The notes under the pieces were generated by a model. It had not been told where the DNA came from. It did no database searches and was given only the letters and a program-made list of their open reading frames with translations. From assembly GCF_001494635.1 (NCBI RefSeq), contig NZ_LOJF01000001.1:744001-808000 (forward strand): a stretch of 64,000 nucleotides of DNA. The letters run 5' to 3'. The DNA is from Tractidigestivibacter scatoligenes (lineage in GTDB: Bacteria; Actinomycetota; Coriobacteriia; Coriobacteriales; Atopobiaceae). Shown here piece after piece: positions 35,259-44,608 of the stretch; position 1 is the stretch's first letter, and every line of letters starts with the position of its first letter. The position numbers were made by a program, and so were the translations under genes.

Positions 35259-36707
35259 ATGAAAGAAGTAGAAGCAAGCTCATCTTCTTCTAAGAAAGAG
35301 AGCAGCCGGGAAGATGCGCCCCTGCTGTCGGAGCTGCCAAACTCGAAGAGACGTCTGCTGCTTGGGGCAATGTATCTCAGCGCCGTGACGTCGATGGTTT
35401 TCTCGGGAACCGATTCAGTTCTTTTGCCTAAGGCAGCCGAAGAGTTTGGGGCACTGGACTACTACTCTGTTGCCATGCCGCTCAGCTCGATTGTGACCAT
35501 TGTCATGATGCCCCTCTCTGGCTTTTTGATGGCAAGGAACCCGACGATTAAGGTCAAGCTGTTCGTCGGTGAGTGGGTAATGACCATTATCGGCGGAGTG
35601 ATTATGGCCGTTGCTCAGAACTACGCCATGATCGTTGTGGGCATGATGCTCGCTCGCATGTGCTTCCCTGCCGTGTATGTGTGCGGCTTTACGATTATTC
35701 GCGAACTGTACGATGCGAAGCAGGCTGGCGTCTACATGGGACTGATGAACACCGTCATGCTCGGCTCGAACATCGTGGTCCCAACCTTCGGCGGAGCTAT
35801 CGTCGATGGGTTTGGATGGCGTTGGATGTACGTCATCATGGCAGTCGCAGCTGCAGTGCCTGCTGTCGTTGCTGTTCTCTCTAACATTACGTATCCGGAG
35901 CGTGCGCGTGATTACGCAACCAATTCCCCGTTTGATGCTATCGGTCTTATCTCGCTAGTTGTCACCATGGGCGGGTTCATTCCATTTGTCGCCCTTGGGC
36001 GTAGCTTGGTTCCCTTTGGCACGCCGCTAAGCTGGGCGTTCCTCGTCATTGCAATTGTTGGCTGCATAGCCCTTGCGTTCGCAATCAAGAAGAAGGGTGA
36101 CGAGAGCATCCTTCCCGTCGGAGTGCTCAAAGACCGTAACGTTCTCTGCTTCTTCCTCGGCAACTTTACCAACAACTTCGCTATCCTCTCCTGCTATCTC
36201 TTCCTGCCTGCATATATGATGTATGCGATGAACGGGACTGCTACGGAAGCGGGTTTGGCAACATTGCTTCACTCCATCCCTGGGTTTATTCTTGGTGCGT
36301 TCGTGGGCGGCTGGATTGGGAAGCACCAGAGCGTAAAGATGCCCGTTAACTTTGGCGGCATCGTGCGCCTGCTGGTCATCGGCTTCTTTGCGTTTTTCCT
36401 GACACCGTCTATGCCCATCTGGGTGCCCATAGTCGTGTTCTCCATTGGTGGTCTCTACACCGCTATGGCCGGATCACTGTATACGGTTGGCCCTCAGATC
36501 ATCCTGGCGGCAAAGCATCGTGCTACGGGAATCGGCATCATTTCCATGGGCCAGAACTTGGGCTCGGCAACGGCAACTTGTGTCTACGGCCTGCTCATGA
36601 GTGCATATGGCATCGAGAATGGCTTGCACCTGGCGTTTACCATTGCATTCGTAGTTGTCATCATTAACTGGCTGGTGATGCTGCCTATCAAGAAAGAGAC
36701 GGAATAA
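35259..36707 (+). CDS. MFS transporter, DHA2-like
   Basis: A 482-residue permease with about 12-14 spans. A hydrophilic Ser-rich N-terminus (VEASSSSSKKESS) precedes SKRRLLLGAMYLSAVTSMVF. YVCGFTIIRELYDAKQAGVYMG and PTFGGAIVDGFGWRWMYVI resemble the drug-antiporter middle region (the latter is the GP-x-x-GG-like span 5/loop). It follows the Cys-rich gene by about 20 bases, so the pair is an operon. The substrate is unknown; export of an aromatic end product is a guess from context. The start at 35259 has GGAGA upstream; a GTG at 35247 is possible. Confidence 0.85.
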   Translation: MKEVEASSSSSKKESSREDAPLLSELPNSKRRLLLGAMYLSAVTSMVFSGTDSVLLPKAAEEFGALDYYSVAMPLSSIVTIVMMPLSGFLMARNPTIKVKLFVGEWVMTIIGGVIMAVAQNYAMIVVGMMLARMCFPAVYVCGFTIIRELYDAKQAGVYMGLMNTVMLGSNIVVPTFGGAIVDGFGWRWMYVIMAVAAAVPAVVAVLSNITYPERARDYATNSPFDAIGLISLVVTMGGFIPFVALGRSLVPFGTPLSWAFLVIAIVGCIALAFAIKKKGDESILPVGVLKDRNVLCFFLGNFTNNFAILSCYLFLPAYMMYAMNGTATEAGLATLLHSIPGFILGAFVGGWIGKHQSVKMPVNFGGIVRLLVIGFFAFFLTPSMPIWVPIVVFSIGGLYTAMAGSLYTVGPQIILAAKHRATGIGIISMGQNLGSATATCVYGLLMSAYGIENGLHLAFTIAFVVVIINWLVMLPIKKETE

Positions 36708-36788
36708 GACGAACTGCAGGGGAATTATGCCAGAGCAAATCTTGACAAAGGGATTCCTCTGTTTTTGGATTGAGCAGGGCTCCTCTTT

Positions 36789-36825
36789 GAATGGCTTCGG
36801 ATTTCTTCCGGGGCCATTCATTTTT
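36789..36825 (+). terminator. Rho-independent terminator
   Basis: Stem GAATGGC / GCCATTC with an inner CGG/CCG pairing, then ATTTTTATT. It ends the Cys-rich/MFS operon. The 188 bases after it (to 37013) show no intact gene, only a short open frame (YAAYVLSPILDEAIRAHGLV) that may be a fragment. Confidence 0.75.
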
Positions 36826-37013
36826 ATTGGAGACCGAGATGCCACCAGAGTTATGCCGCCTACGTACTGTCGCCAATCCTCGACGAGGCCATCAGGGCGC
36901 ACGGCCTGGTGGAGACGCTGGGATCGAGCACCTGGTCTATGGCATTTTGAAGGGCGATGTCCTCGCGGCGCGACAGGGAATGGCGTGCGGTGGCGCCGCC
37001 CCCATGTGCCCTC

Positions 37014-37811
37014 CTAGAACAGACACCCCTCGATGACGTCCTTCCCCCGTAGCGCTTCGAGCCACGCGGCGGGAATCGAGCCCATGCCGTACACGATGCC
37101 CGCGAGCCCTCCCGCCACCGCGGCGGTGGTGTCCGTGTCGTCCCCCAGGTTCACCGCCGCGAGCACGCACTCGGCGTAGCTCGAGGTGTTGGCAAGGCAC
37201 CACAGGGCGGCGCGCTCGGTGTCCAGCACAAAGCCGCCGGAGCGGATCTGGCTCGCGGGCACGCCCACGAGGCTGCCCGCGACGTCGCGCGGCCCCTCGC
37301 CGGCGATGAGCCTGCGGGCCACGCGCAGCATGCGAACGCACGCCTCGCAGGAGGTGCGGTGCGCGTGCGTGATGGCGGAGACGGCGCGAGCCTCGTCGCC
37401 CGTCGCGCCGGCGAACGCGAGCGGGAGGATGCGCATGAGGGACCCGTTGCCGTTGTCGCGCTCGCCCGCGCGACCGCGCCCGGATGAGAGCGCGTCAGCG
37501 GTGGTGCCGCCGATGTCGAAAAGGCCGCTCACGGTGTACGCGCCCTCGCGGTACCAGCGGGCGAAGCGCTCCCGCATGTCGCGCACGTCGACGCGGCCCG
37601 TGGCGCGGATGCTGTCGCAGGTCGCGAGCGCCATGGAGGTGTCGTCGCTCCACGTGCCGGCGGGCTGATTGTGCGAGCCGTGCCGCACCATGCCCGTGCA
37701 CTCGAACGTGCCGCGGGCTCGGAACTCGTACGGCACGCCGAGCGCGTCGCCAACCGCCTGGCCGTAGACGCAGTCGCGAAGGGCGGGGGAGGGATGCTGC
37801 GAGGCGGGCAT
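37014..37811 (-). CDS. ADP-ribosylglycohydrolase (DraG family), intact copy
   Basis: A 265-residue DraG-fold hydrolase. GQAVGDALGVPYEF and GTWSDDTSMALATCDS carry metal-binding residues near the N-terminus, LFDIGGTTADAL and NGNGSLMRILPLA the middle, and VNLGDDTDTTAAVAGGLAG the C-terminal dinuclear-metal motif (D-x-D-T). All catalytic motifs are present. It removes ADP-ribose from proteins or other targets in the cytosol. AAAGGAG lies six bases before ATG 37811. A damaged second copy is at 43821-44499 in the same orientation. Together they bracket two restriction-like genes. DraG proteins also serve as antitoxins to ADP-ribosylating toxins. Confidence 0.92.
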   Translation of the reverse strand: MPASQHPSPALRDCVYGQAVGDALGVPYEFRARGTFECTGMVRHGSHNQPAGTWSDDTSMALATCDSIRATGRVDVRDMRERFARWYREGAYTVSGLFDIGGTTADALSSGRGRAGERDNGNGSLMRILPLAFAGATGDEARAVSAITHAHRTSCEACVRMLRVARRLIAGEGPRDVAGSLVGVPASQIRSGGFVLDTERAALWCLANTSSYAECVLAAVNLGDDTDTTAAVAGGLAGIVYGMGSIPAAWLEALRGKDVIEGCLF

Positions 37812-37996
37812 GGGGGACTCCTTTCGGGGGACGGAGAGCTGCTACGAATTCAACAGAGCAATTTAGCGTTTGACATTATCGCTAATACAAAGGGAATTGG
37901 CCTATCCTCATATCTATCTCTGGGTTGTTGATAGTTTGCTCTGAGTCGTTTTATTGGCTGATGGATAATTTGCCGATGATATCCAACGGAGGCTAT

Positions 37997-40087
37997 ATGC
38001 GCGGCGAGGACGAGTACCTCACATACATCATCGAGGGCAAGCAGACTCGATTCGTCATACCCGTTTACCAGCGCAACTACGACTGGAAGATTGAGCAGTG
38101 CGAGAGGCTCTTCGATGACCTCCAGAGCGTGGCGACCACCGGCATGGGGGAGCACTTCTTTGGGAGCATCGTCTCGAAACGAGAGGGCGACACCCGCGTG
38201 GTGATCGACGGGCAGCAGCGCATCACCACGGTGTTCATCCTCCTGGCCGCGCTCGTCGCGCAGCTCCGCTCGCCCGAGAGCGACGTCACCTCAGTGGAGG
38301 CCAGCAAAGCGGACTACATCGAGGGACAGTTCCTGGTCGACACCTATCACCCCGACGAGCAGAAGCTCCGCCTCAAGCTCGTGAAGGGGGACATGGGGGC
38401 TTTCAGCGCCGTCGTCGCGGGCGGCGTGAACCTGGTTGAGGGGTCGAACGTGACCCGCAACTACAGGTACTTCCTCAAGCGCATTGCCGACATGCCCATC
38501 ACGGGCGACCAGCTCTTCGACGCGGTCAAGCGCCTGAAGGTAGTCGACGTGAAGCTCGACGAGCACGACGACGCGCAGAGGGTCTTCGAGAGCCTCAACT
38601 CGACCGGCCTCGACCTGACCGAGGCGGACAAGATCAGGAACTTCATCCTCATGGACCTCGACGAGAGGGAGCAGGAGAGGTGCTACGAGGAGCACTGGAT
38701 CCCGATCGAGAGGAACACGCTGGGACAGGTGAGCGACTTCGTCCGCTACTACCTCGCGGCAAAGATGGGGAAGACCCCCGCGGTGGGGCGCGTCTACCAG
38801 TCATACGTCGACTACGCGCGCAGGACTTATTCGTCGGCGCAGTCCGGGAGGCTCGACACCCTCGCCATGCTCGGTGACCTGAGGGGCTTCTCCGAGCGCT
38901 ACGGGAGGTGCGTGAGCCCGGACCGGGACCGGAGCGAGCTCGACGGCGTGCTCTACAGGCTCGGCCTGCTGCAGATGGGCGTCATCATCCCGTTCGTCCT
39001 GAACCTCCTGGCATCCATCGACAGCGGCGGGATTAGCGAGGGCCAGGCGGTCGAGTGCCTGGAGGCGGTGGAGTCGTACCTGTTCAGGAGGTGGTCCTGC
39101 GGGATTCCGGCGAACTCGCTCAACAAGGTGTTCGAGACGCTGCACGGAGACGCGATGCGCGGTGTGGCGGACGGTGCCACGTACCCCGAGGCCATGAGGT
39201 ACTCGCTGCTCCACAAGTCGGGGACCGGGAGGTTCCCCTCGGATTCGGAGTTCCGCGCCTCTCTGGCAACGCGCGACTTCTACCGCATAGGCAACAGGAA
39301 GCTCTACCTCTACGACCGTCTGGAGAACGGCGACAGCAAGGAGCGGGTCGACGTCGTCGGCGGGCTCAGGGAGGGTAGGTTCTCGGTCGAGCACATCATG
39401 CCCCAGACGCTCAACGCCTCTTGGAGGAAGTCGCTGGGGGACAGGTGCGAGGAGGTTCACGATGAGTGGAAGGACCGCATCGCGAACCTGACGCTCACCG
39501 CGTACAACTCCGAGTACAGCAACAGGGACTTCGCGACCAAGCGCGACATGGAGAACGGCTTCTCCGACAGCGTCTTCAGGATGAACAGGTGGGTTGGGGA
39601 GCAGGAGGCGTGGGGCGAGGGGGAGCTGGAGAGCCGGCAGAGCGTGCTCCAGGACAGGTTCGTCGAGCTCTGGCCGCCCATCTCCAGCTCATACCAGCCA
39701 ACCCTTGAGGTCCCCGACGAGGCGACGCTCGGCGATGACGCGGAGTTCACGGGCAGGGACATAGTCTCCTACTCGTTCATGGGGGACGACACTCCCGTCA
39801 AGACCTGGAAAGAGATGGAGGTCGGCGTCCTGCGCTCGCTTTGCGACCTTGACCTCGGCCGGCTCTATACGATATCCGAGGAGAGCTCGTTTCCCGGGAG
39901 CGCCTTCGAGCACGAGGAGAGACAGGGCTTCTCGAAGGTGAGCGACGGGCTTTTCGTCAAATCGAGCAACAGCACGTGGCTCAAGGTCGAACTGTTGAGG
40001 AAGGTCTTCGACCTTCTCGGCGTGAGCCAGGATGAGTTGGTCATCAAGATGGTGCAGGTGGACAGGGCGGAAGGCGACGCCGACTGA
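37997..40087 (+). CDS. GmrSD-like type IV restriction protein (DUF262-DUF1524)
   Basis: A 696-residue fusion. The N-terminal DUF262 domain (residues 1-250) has FVIPVYQRNYDW, FGSIVSKR and the DGQQRITT motif, needed for nucleotide-dependent action in GmrS. The DUF1524 HNH-type domain (about 430-580) has FSVEHIMPQTLN, with catalytic His, and NLTLTAYNSEYSN. A C-terminal about 120-residue domain (IVSYSFMGDDTPVKTWKEM) is common in such fusions. GmrSD enzymes cut glucosylated or otherwise modified phage DNA and need no methylase. GGAGG before 37997 gives the start. All key motifs are intact. Confidence 0.88.
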   Translation: MRGEDEYLTYIIEGKQTRFVIPVYQRNYDWKIEQCERLFDDLQSVATTGMGEHFFGSIVSKREGDTRVVIDGQQRITTVFILLAALVAQLRSPESDVTSVEASKADYIEGQFLVDTYHPDEQKLRLKLVKGDMGAFSAVVAGGVNLVEGSNVTRNYRYFLKRIADMPITGDQLFDAVKRLKVVDVKLDEHDDAQRVFESLNSTGLDLTEADKIRNFILMDLDEREQERCYEEHWIPIERNTLGQVSDFVRYYLAAKMGKTPAVGRVYQSYVDYARRTYSSAQSGRLDTLAMLGDLRGFSERYGRCVSPDRDRSELDGVLYRLGLLQMGVIIPFVLNLLASIDSGGISEGQAVECLEAVESYLFRRWSCGIPANSLNKVFETLHGDAMRGVADGATYPEAMRYSLLHKSGTGRFPSDSEFRASLATRDFYRIGNRKLYLYDRLENGDSKERVDVVGGLREGRFSVEHIMPQTLNASWRKSLGDRCEEVHDEWKDRIANLTLTAYNSEYSNRDFATKRDMENGFSDSVFRMNRWVGEQEAWGEGELESRQSVLQDRFVELWPPISSSYQPTLEVPDEATLGDDAEFTGRDIVSYSFMGDDTPVKTWKEMEVGVLRSLCDLDLGRLYTISEESSFPGSAFEHEERQGFSKVSDGLFVKSSNSTWLKVELLRKVFDLLGVSQDELVIKMVQVDRAEGDAD

Positions 40088-40124
40088 TCCTCGGTTGAAG
40101 CCGACCGCCGCTGCCCCACGCAAA

Positions 40125-40150
40125 AGGGGACCCGACGCATCGGGTCCCCT
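40125..40150 (-). terminator. Hairpin after the GmrSD-like gene
   Basis: An 11-bp stem AGGGGACCCGA / TCGGGTCCCCT with tetraloop CGCA. It is followed by TTTT only when read on the minus strand, but it lies 38 bases after the plus-strand stop, so it may act in both directions. Confidence 0.55.
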
Positions 40151-40355
40151 CAGGTACCGCCCGCAAGCAGGCACCGCAATCCGCTGCTCAGTCTTCCAGA
40201 GCTGGGATACAGTTCTCGTTTTCGAGAGCTGCCGTTTTGCAACGGCTTGTCATCGAGATTCCCCCATTTAGCTGGGAGCGTAGTGTTCTTTGAGCCTCGT
40301 CTGAGCCCGTCGGAGATGGTACCGTTGAAGCCCTACCGACTGATTGGAAGCGGAC

Positions 40356-43300
40356 GTGGCTCTCACACACCAAGAAGCGCAGCAAATTGTCGCCCGAGCA
40401 AAGGGCTGGCTTGATGATCTTCGAACGGTAACTGGTCCCGAGGCCGATTTGGCTACCGTGACAAGTGCCGTCGATGAGTACCGCAACAAGACGGCGAGCG
40501 TCTTTATTACAAGCGGTCCGTCAGAGTCTTTGCGCGAGGGGTTGCGTCGCTACGGCAGGGATGGGCTCAACGAGCTCGTTACTGATAGCATCCGGCTTCA
40601 TCTGACTCCAGATATTTCGCAACCGCTGGTACAGGATATGCTTGTGAAGGTTGACCGCTATCTGCGAGTAAAGGACATTGCTGCTTCCTCCAACTCTATT
40701 GCTCCGTTTACGGAGAACCTATCAAACTTGGTCGATGAGACCGCTTCGGGCATGCGAGCTGGCTGGTGGGTATTCCCCACAAGGACGAGGAAGCATCTCT
40801 ACGAGTCCTGCGAGAAGATTCAGCGACGACTCGAGAGCGATGCAGGAGTACTGCTTGGCCGGCTATCCAGCGACTGCCAAGGCCTGAATCGGTTTGACTG
40901 GAAGCGGGCACAACAGGATTTGGCAGCCCGGCCACAGGAGTTTTCCGAGGTTCTGCAGCAGATTGCACCCCGGCTCCTGGAAGACGAGTCGGGCATCGCA
41001 GGTCTGAGCGATTCTCAGGCATCACATGCGGAGAGCCTTGTGAGTCAAACGGATGAGCTGCTCGAAAAGGTGAAGGGTACCCGAGCGATTGCGCCAGACA
41101 TACAGGAGGTTTGCTATGCCGTCGACGCCTATCTCGACTCCTGGACTGACGGGATAACCAAGGGAACGACATCTAAGGCTTACGAGGAACTATCCAAGCT
41201 CTATAAGCCCGCTCAGCTGCGAGATTCCACCAGAGAGCTGCTCAAGATTGGGCCAAAGTCCATCAACGCGACTTCGTCTATGAGGCAACTCATTATTGCC
41301 GCGGACAAGTATCGGCTCAGAATGAGAGTTGCTGAAGGACTTCCCGCCAAGTCGGTTGCCGATGATACCCTCGCGACTCTACGAGCGCGGGCCGCAAAGG
41401 TGAAGCAGGGCCTGCCATGGCTCCTTCTCAGCGATGATGAGAAGGAGGATGCCCTCACGGCAAGCAACGACCTTGCCCGTTTCCTTAACAGCGATGATGC
41501 TGCGGCCTTGCGGTCGGCATGTGATGACGCGGCGAAGGCCGAGCGGTTGGATTGGGACGCTGCCGAGCAAGATATGCTCGGGTCTTCTCGGGAGATTGTC
41601 TCCGTTCTCAGAGAGGCTGCACCGGAGGCCATAGCCGATGAAAGCAGCGTAGGCGGCCTTACCGAGAGGATGGGGCTGTACGCCGCAAAGGCAGTAGAGG
41701 ACGTCGACTCGATTCTCGGGGAGGTCAAGAAGGCAAAGGCAGTAGAGCCCGATCCGCAACCCGTCGATGCGGCGGTTGACGCATACAAGCGTGAGAAGGC
41801 AAAAGACTCAGTCGCAAATGCTCCGATTGAAGTTATCAACCAAGGGTCGCGCCAGTTCCAGCTCAGGGGCCTGAAGGAGGCTGGCTATACCACGGTTGGC
41901 TCCGTGCTTAACGTGTCCGGATACGTGCTCGAGAACATCCCGGGAATGGGTCGCGGCGTTGCCTACGAGGCCAAGCAGATGGCACGGGACTATGCGGAGT
42001 ACCAGCAAAAGAGCGCCAGGGTTCAGCTCAGCCTTGATGACACGAGCCCCGCTATGGATGGCCTTCTCGCAGCGGTGGCAACGTATCGTGCGATGTCCAG
42101 CGCACAGAAGCGTATTGGGGCTGCGGGGCCGATCATCAACAAGATTGCTCAGCTCAGGAACAAGGTAGAGGAGCTAAAGCCCGACCTGGTGTGGGTCGTC
42201 ATGACTCCGGAGGACAGGCAAGACCACATTGACGCTGGGAAAGAGTTGGCGGACTATCTCGGTGGGCCGGAGACGGAGCCTCTCTGGGATGCGGTGCACT
42301 TTGCCCTCGAAGTCGGTTCGGTAGACGTCGAGCAGGCACGCGAGGATTTCTCGCATGACCCCGTCGGCTTTGTCTCCACCCTCGAGGAGCTCGTTCCCGA
42401 TGCCATGGGCGGGGATAACGGTGCCTATGGCCTTTCTGATGAGCTTGCCGAGAAGGCCTCCGCGGTCGAGTTCTCCAGCGTTGGCATCAAGGTCACGCTC
42501 AGGCCGTACCAGGTGTGGGGCGTGAAGTTCGCCCTTGCTCAGAAGCGCGTTCTGCTGGGCGATGAGATGGGATTGGGCAAGACGATTCAGGCTCTCGCCG
42601 TTATGGTCGCCTTACACGCGATAGGCTACCGAAAGTTTATGGTCGTTTGCCCGCTGAGCGTCCTTGAAAACTGGTGCCGTGAGATTGCGGCCAAGAGCGA
42701 CCTTTCGCCCGTAAAGATTTATGGGCGGGACTGGGAGGACCAGTACCGGCTGTGGCAGAGGGGCTACCAGAAGGTGGCGGTCACGACCTACGAGACCCTA
42801 GCCCGCCTCAAGACAGATTTAATAGACATTGACTTCCTTGTTGTCGATGAGGCCCACTACGCCAAGAATCCCGAGGCAAAGAGAACCAAAAACCTCATGC
42901 GGTTCGTGGACATCTCTGACTACGTCCTGTTCATGACAGGAACGGCTCTCGAGAACAAAGCTCAGGAGATGGTGTGGCTCATCAGCATGTTGCAGCCTGA
43001 GGTTGCCGAAGAGGCGGCACCTCTGGTGGGGAGGCCGTTTGGCGATTCCTATCGCAATGCCATTGCGCCGGTCTACTATCGACGCAAGCGTGAGGACGTG
43101 TTGGACGAGCTGCCCGAACTTACCGAAAACGAGGAATGGTGCGAACTATCCGCAGACGAGATTCCCGCATATGTGGAAGCGCTCCGGCAGAGCTTCATGT
43201 CCGCGCGGAGAGTCTCGTGGAATGTGGGCGACCTCTCTAAATCGGGGAAAGCGCGACGTCTTAAGGAAATTGTGGAACTGGCAAAAGATGACGGTCGTAA

Positions 43301-43790
43301 GGTGCTGATCTTCTCGTACTTCAGGCAGACGCTTACCGACGTTGCCAAGTTCCTTGGGCCAGATCACTGCATTGGGCCCATCAACGGCAGCATTAGACCG
43401 CAGGAACGGCAACGGATGGTGGACCGATTTGAGGACGAGCCTGCTGGGACGGTCCTGGTCGCCCAGATACAGGCTGGGGGAACGGGCCTTAACATTCAGG
43501 CGGCTAGCGTGGTCATCCTCTGCGAGCCGCAGTTCAAGCCTTCGATAGAGAACCAGGCTATCTCCCGTGCTTATCGTATGGGGCAGACGAGGAAGGTGTT
43601 TGTTCACCGGCTGCTTTGTGCGAACACCATCGACGAGAGAATCATGAAGATACTTGCGGACAAACAGCGGATCTTCGACACCTTTGCCGACCGTTCGGTT
43701 GCGGCTGAGCAGATCGACCAGACGATTACCAAGCAGACCATGGAGGAGATCGTGCGCGAGGAGCTCAAGAAGTACGGCGGCGAGCAGTAA
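40356..43790 (+). CDS. SNF2-family helicase with long repeated N-terminal region
   Basis: An 1144-residue protein. The last about 430 residues are a SNF2 ATPase: LRPYQVWGVKFAL, GDEMGLGKT (about 734), VVDEAHYAKN (about 829), LIFSYFRQTLTD and ISRAYRMGQTRKVFVHRL. The first about 720 residues are unusual. They hold three related modules (about 180-235, 395-450, 653-710) of pattern (D/W)-x-x-A-x-x-D, then V/S-x-L-x-x-x-x-P, then GLS/T, and a helix-hairpin-helix DNA-binding part (NIPGMGRGVAYEAKQM, about 527). GTG at 40356 after GGAAG is chosen; TTG at 40344 is possible. It likely remodels DNA or displaces proteins in defence, next to the GmrSD gene. Partner unknown. Confidence 0.85.
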   Translation: MALTHQEAQQIVARAKGWLDDLRTVTGPEADLATVTSAVDEYRNKTASVFITSGPSESLREGLRRYGRDGLNELVTDSIRLHLTPDISQPLVQDMLVKVDRYLRVKDIAASSNSIAPFTENLSNLVDETASGMRAGWWVFPTRTRKHLYESCEKIQRRLESDAGVLLGRLSSDCQGLNRFDWKRAQQDLAARPQEFSEVLQQIAPRLLEDESGIAGLSDSQASHAESLVSQTDELLEKVKGTRAIAPDIQEVCYAVDAYLDSWTDGITKGTTSKAYEELSKLYKPAQLRDSTRELLKIGPKSINATSSMRQLIIAADKYRLRMRVAEGLPAKSVADDTLATLRARAAKVKQGLPWLLLSDDEKEDALTASNDLARFLNSDDAAALRSACDDAAKAERLDWDAAEQDMLGSSREIVSVLREAAPEAIADESSVGGLTERMGLYAAKAVEDVDSILGEVKKAKAVEPDPQPVDAAVDAYKREKAKDSVANAPIEVINQGSRQFQLRGLKEAGYTTVGSVLNVSGYVLENIPGMGRGVAYEAKQMARDYAEYQQKSARVQLSLDDTSPAMDGLLAAVATYRAMSSAQKRIGAAGPIINKIAQLRNKVEELKPDLVWVVMTPEDRQDHIDAGKELADYLGGPETEPLWDAVHFALEVGSVDVEQAREDFSHDPVGFVSTLEELVPDAMGGDNGAYGLSDELAEKASAVEFSSVGIKVTLRPYQVWGVKFALAQKRVLLGDEMGLGKTIQALAVMVALHAIGYRKFMVVCPLSVLENWCREIAAKSDLSPVKIYGRDWEDQYRLWQRGYQKVAVTTYETLARLKTDLIDIDFLVVDEAHYAKNPEAKRTKNLMRFVDISDYVLFMTGTALENKAQEMVWLISMLQPEVAEEAAPLVGRPFGDSYRNAIAPVYYRRKREDVLDELPELTENEEWCELSADEIPAYVEALRQSFMSARRVSWNVGDLSKSGKARRLKEIVELAKDDGRKVLIFSYFRQTLTDVAKFLGPDHCIGPINGSIRPQERQRMVDRFEDEPAGTVLVAQIQAGGTGLNIQAASVVILCEPQFKPSIENQAISRAYRMGQTRKVFVHRLLCANTIDERIMKILADKQRIFDTFADRSVAAEQIDQTITKQTMEEIVREELKKYGGEQ

Positions 43791-43820
43791 GAAGGGAGCG
43801 GCGGTCCTCCTCGTTGGCTT

Positions 43821-44499
43821 CTAGAACAAACACTCCTCGATAACGCCCTTCCCCTGGAGCGCATCGAGCCACGCGGCGGGAATCGAGTCCATGCCGTACA
43901 CGACGCCCGGCACGCCCACGACCCGCCACCGCGGCGGTGGTGTCCGTGTCGTTCCCCAGGTTCACCGCCGCGAGCACGCACTCGGCGTAGCACGAGGTGT
44001 TGGCGAGGCACCACAGGGCGGCGCGCTCGGTGTCCGGCACAAAGCCGCCGGAGCGGATCTGGCTCGCGGGCACACCCACAAAGTCGCCCGCGACGCCGCG
44101 CGGCCCCTCGCCGGCGATGAGCCCGCGGGCCACGCGCACCATGCGAACGCACGCCTCGCAGGAGGTGGCGTGCGCGTGCGTGATGGCGGAGACGGCGCGC
44201 ACCTCGTCGTCCGTCGCGCCGGCGAACGCGAGCGGGAGGATGCGCATGAGGGACCCGTTGCTGTTGTCGCACTCGCCCGCGCGGCCCGTGGCGCGGATGC
44301 TGTCGCAGGTCGCGAGCGCCATGGAGGTGTCGTCGCTCCAGGTGCCGGCGGGCTGGCTGTGCGAGCCGTGCCCCACCATGCCCGTGCACTCGAACGTGCC
44401 GCGGGCGCGGAACTCGTACGGCACGCCGAGCGCGTCGCCTACGGCCTGGCCGTAGACGCAGTCGCGAAGGGCGGGGGAGGGATGCTGCGAGGCGGGCAT
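43821..44499 (-). pseudogene. ADP-ribosylglycohydrolase, broken second copy
   Basis: It is very similar to 37014-37811 along its length, with the same first 40 codons nearly unchanged. It lacks 41 codons in frame (the segment from VDVRDMRERF to SSGRGR, including LFDIGGTT). Near the 3' end, at 43916-43921, a few inserted bases shift the frame after DTTAAVAG, so the last about 30 residues are altered. Loss of this block and the altered C-terminus should abolish activity. The upstream sequence shared with the intact copy ends about 20 bases before the ATG. Confidence 0.9.
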
Positions 44500-44608
44500 G
44501 GGGACTCCTTTCGGGGGCGTCGAACGTCACAGTGGCGATGAGCGTGCGACAATCGCCGCTGGCGGATTGATACCATTTATGGTCCAATGATGCGAGAGGC
44601 GCAAGGCG

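Noticed and set aside
36826-37013. Possible small gene after the MFS terminator
   Set aside because: Only about 30 protein-like codons without start or ribosome site; probably a fragment.
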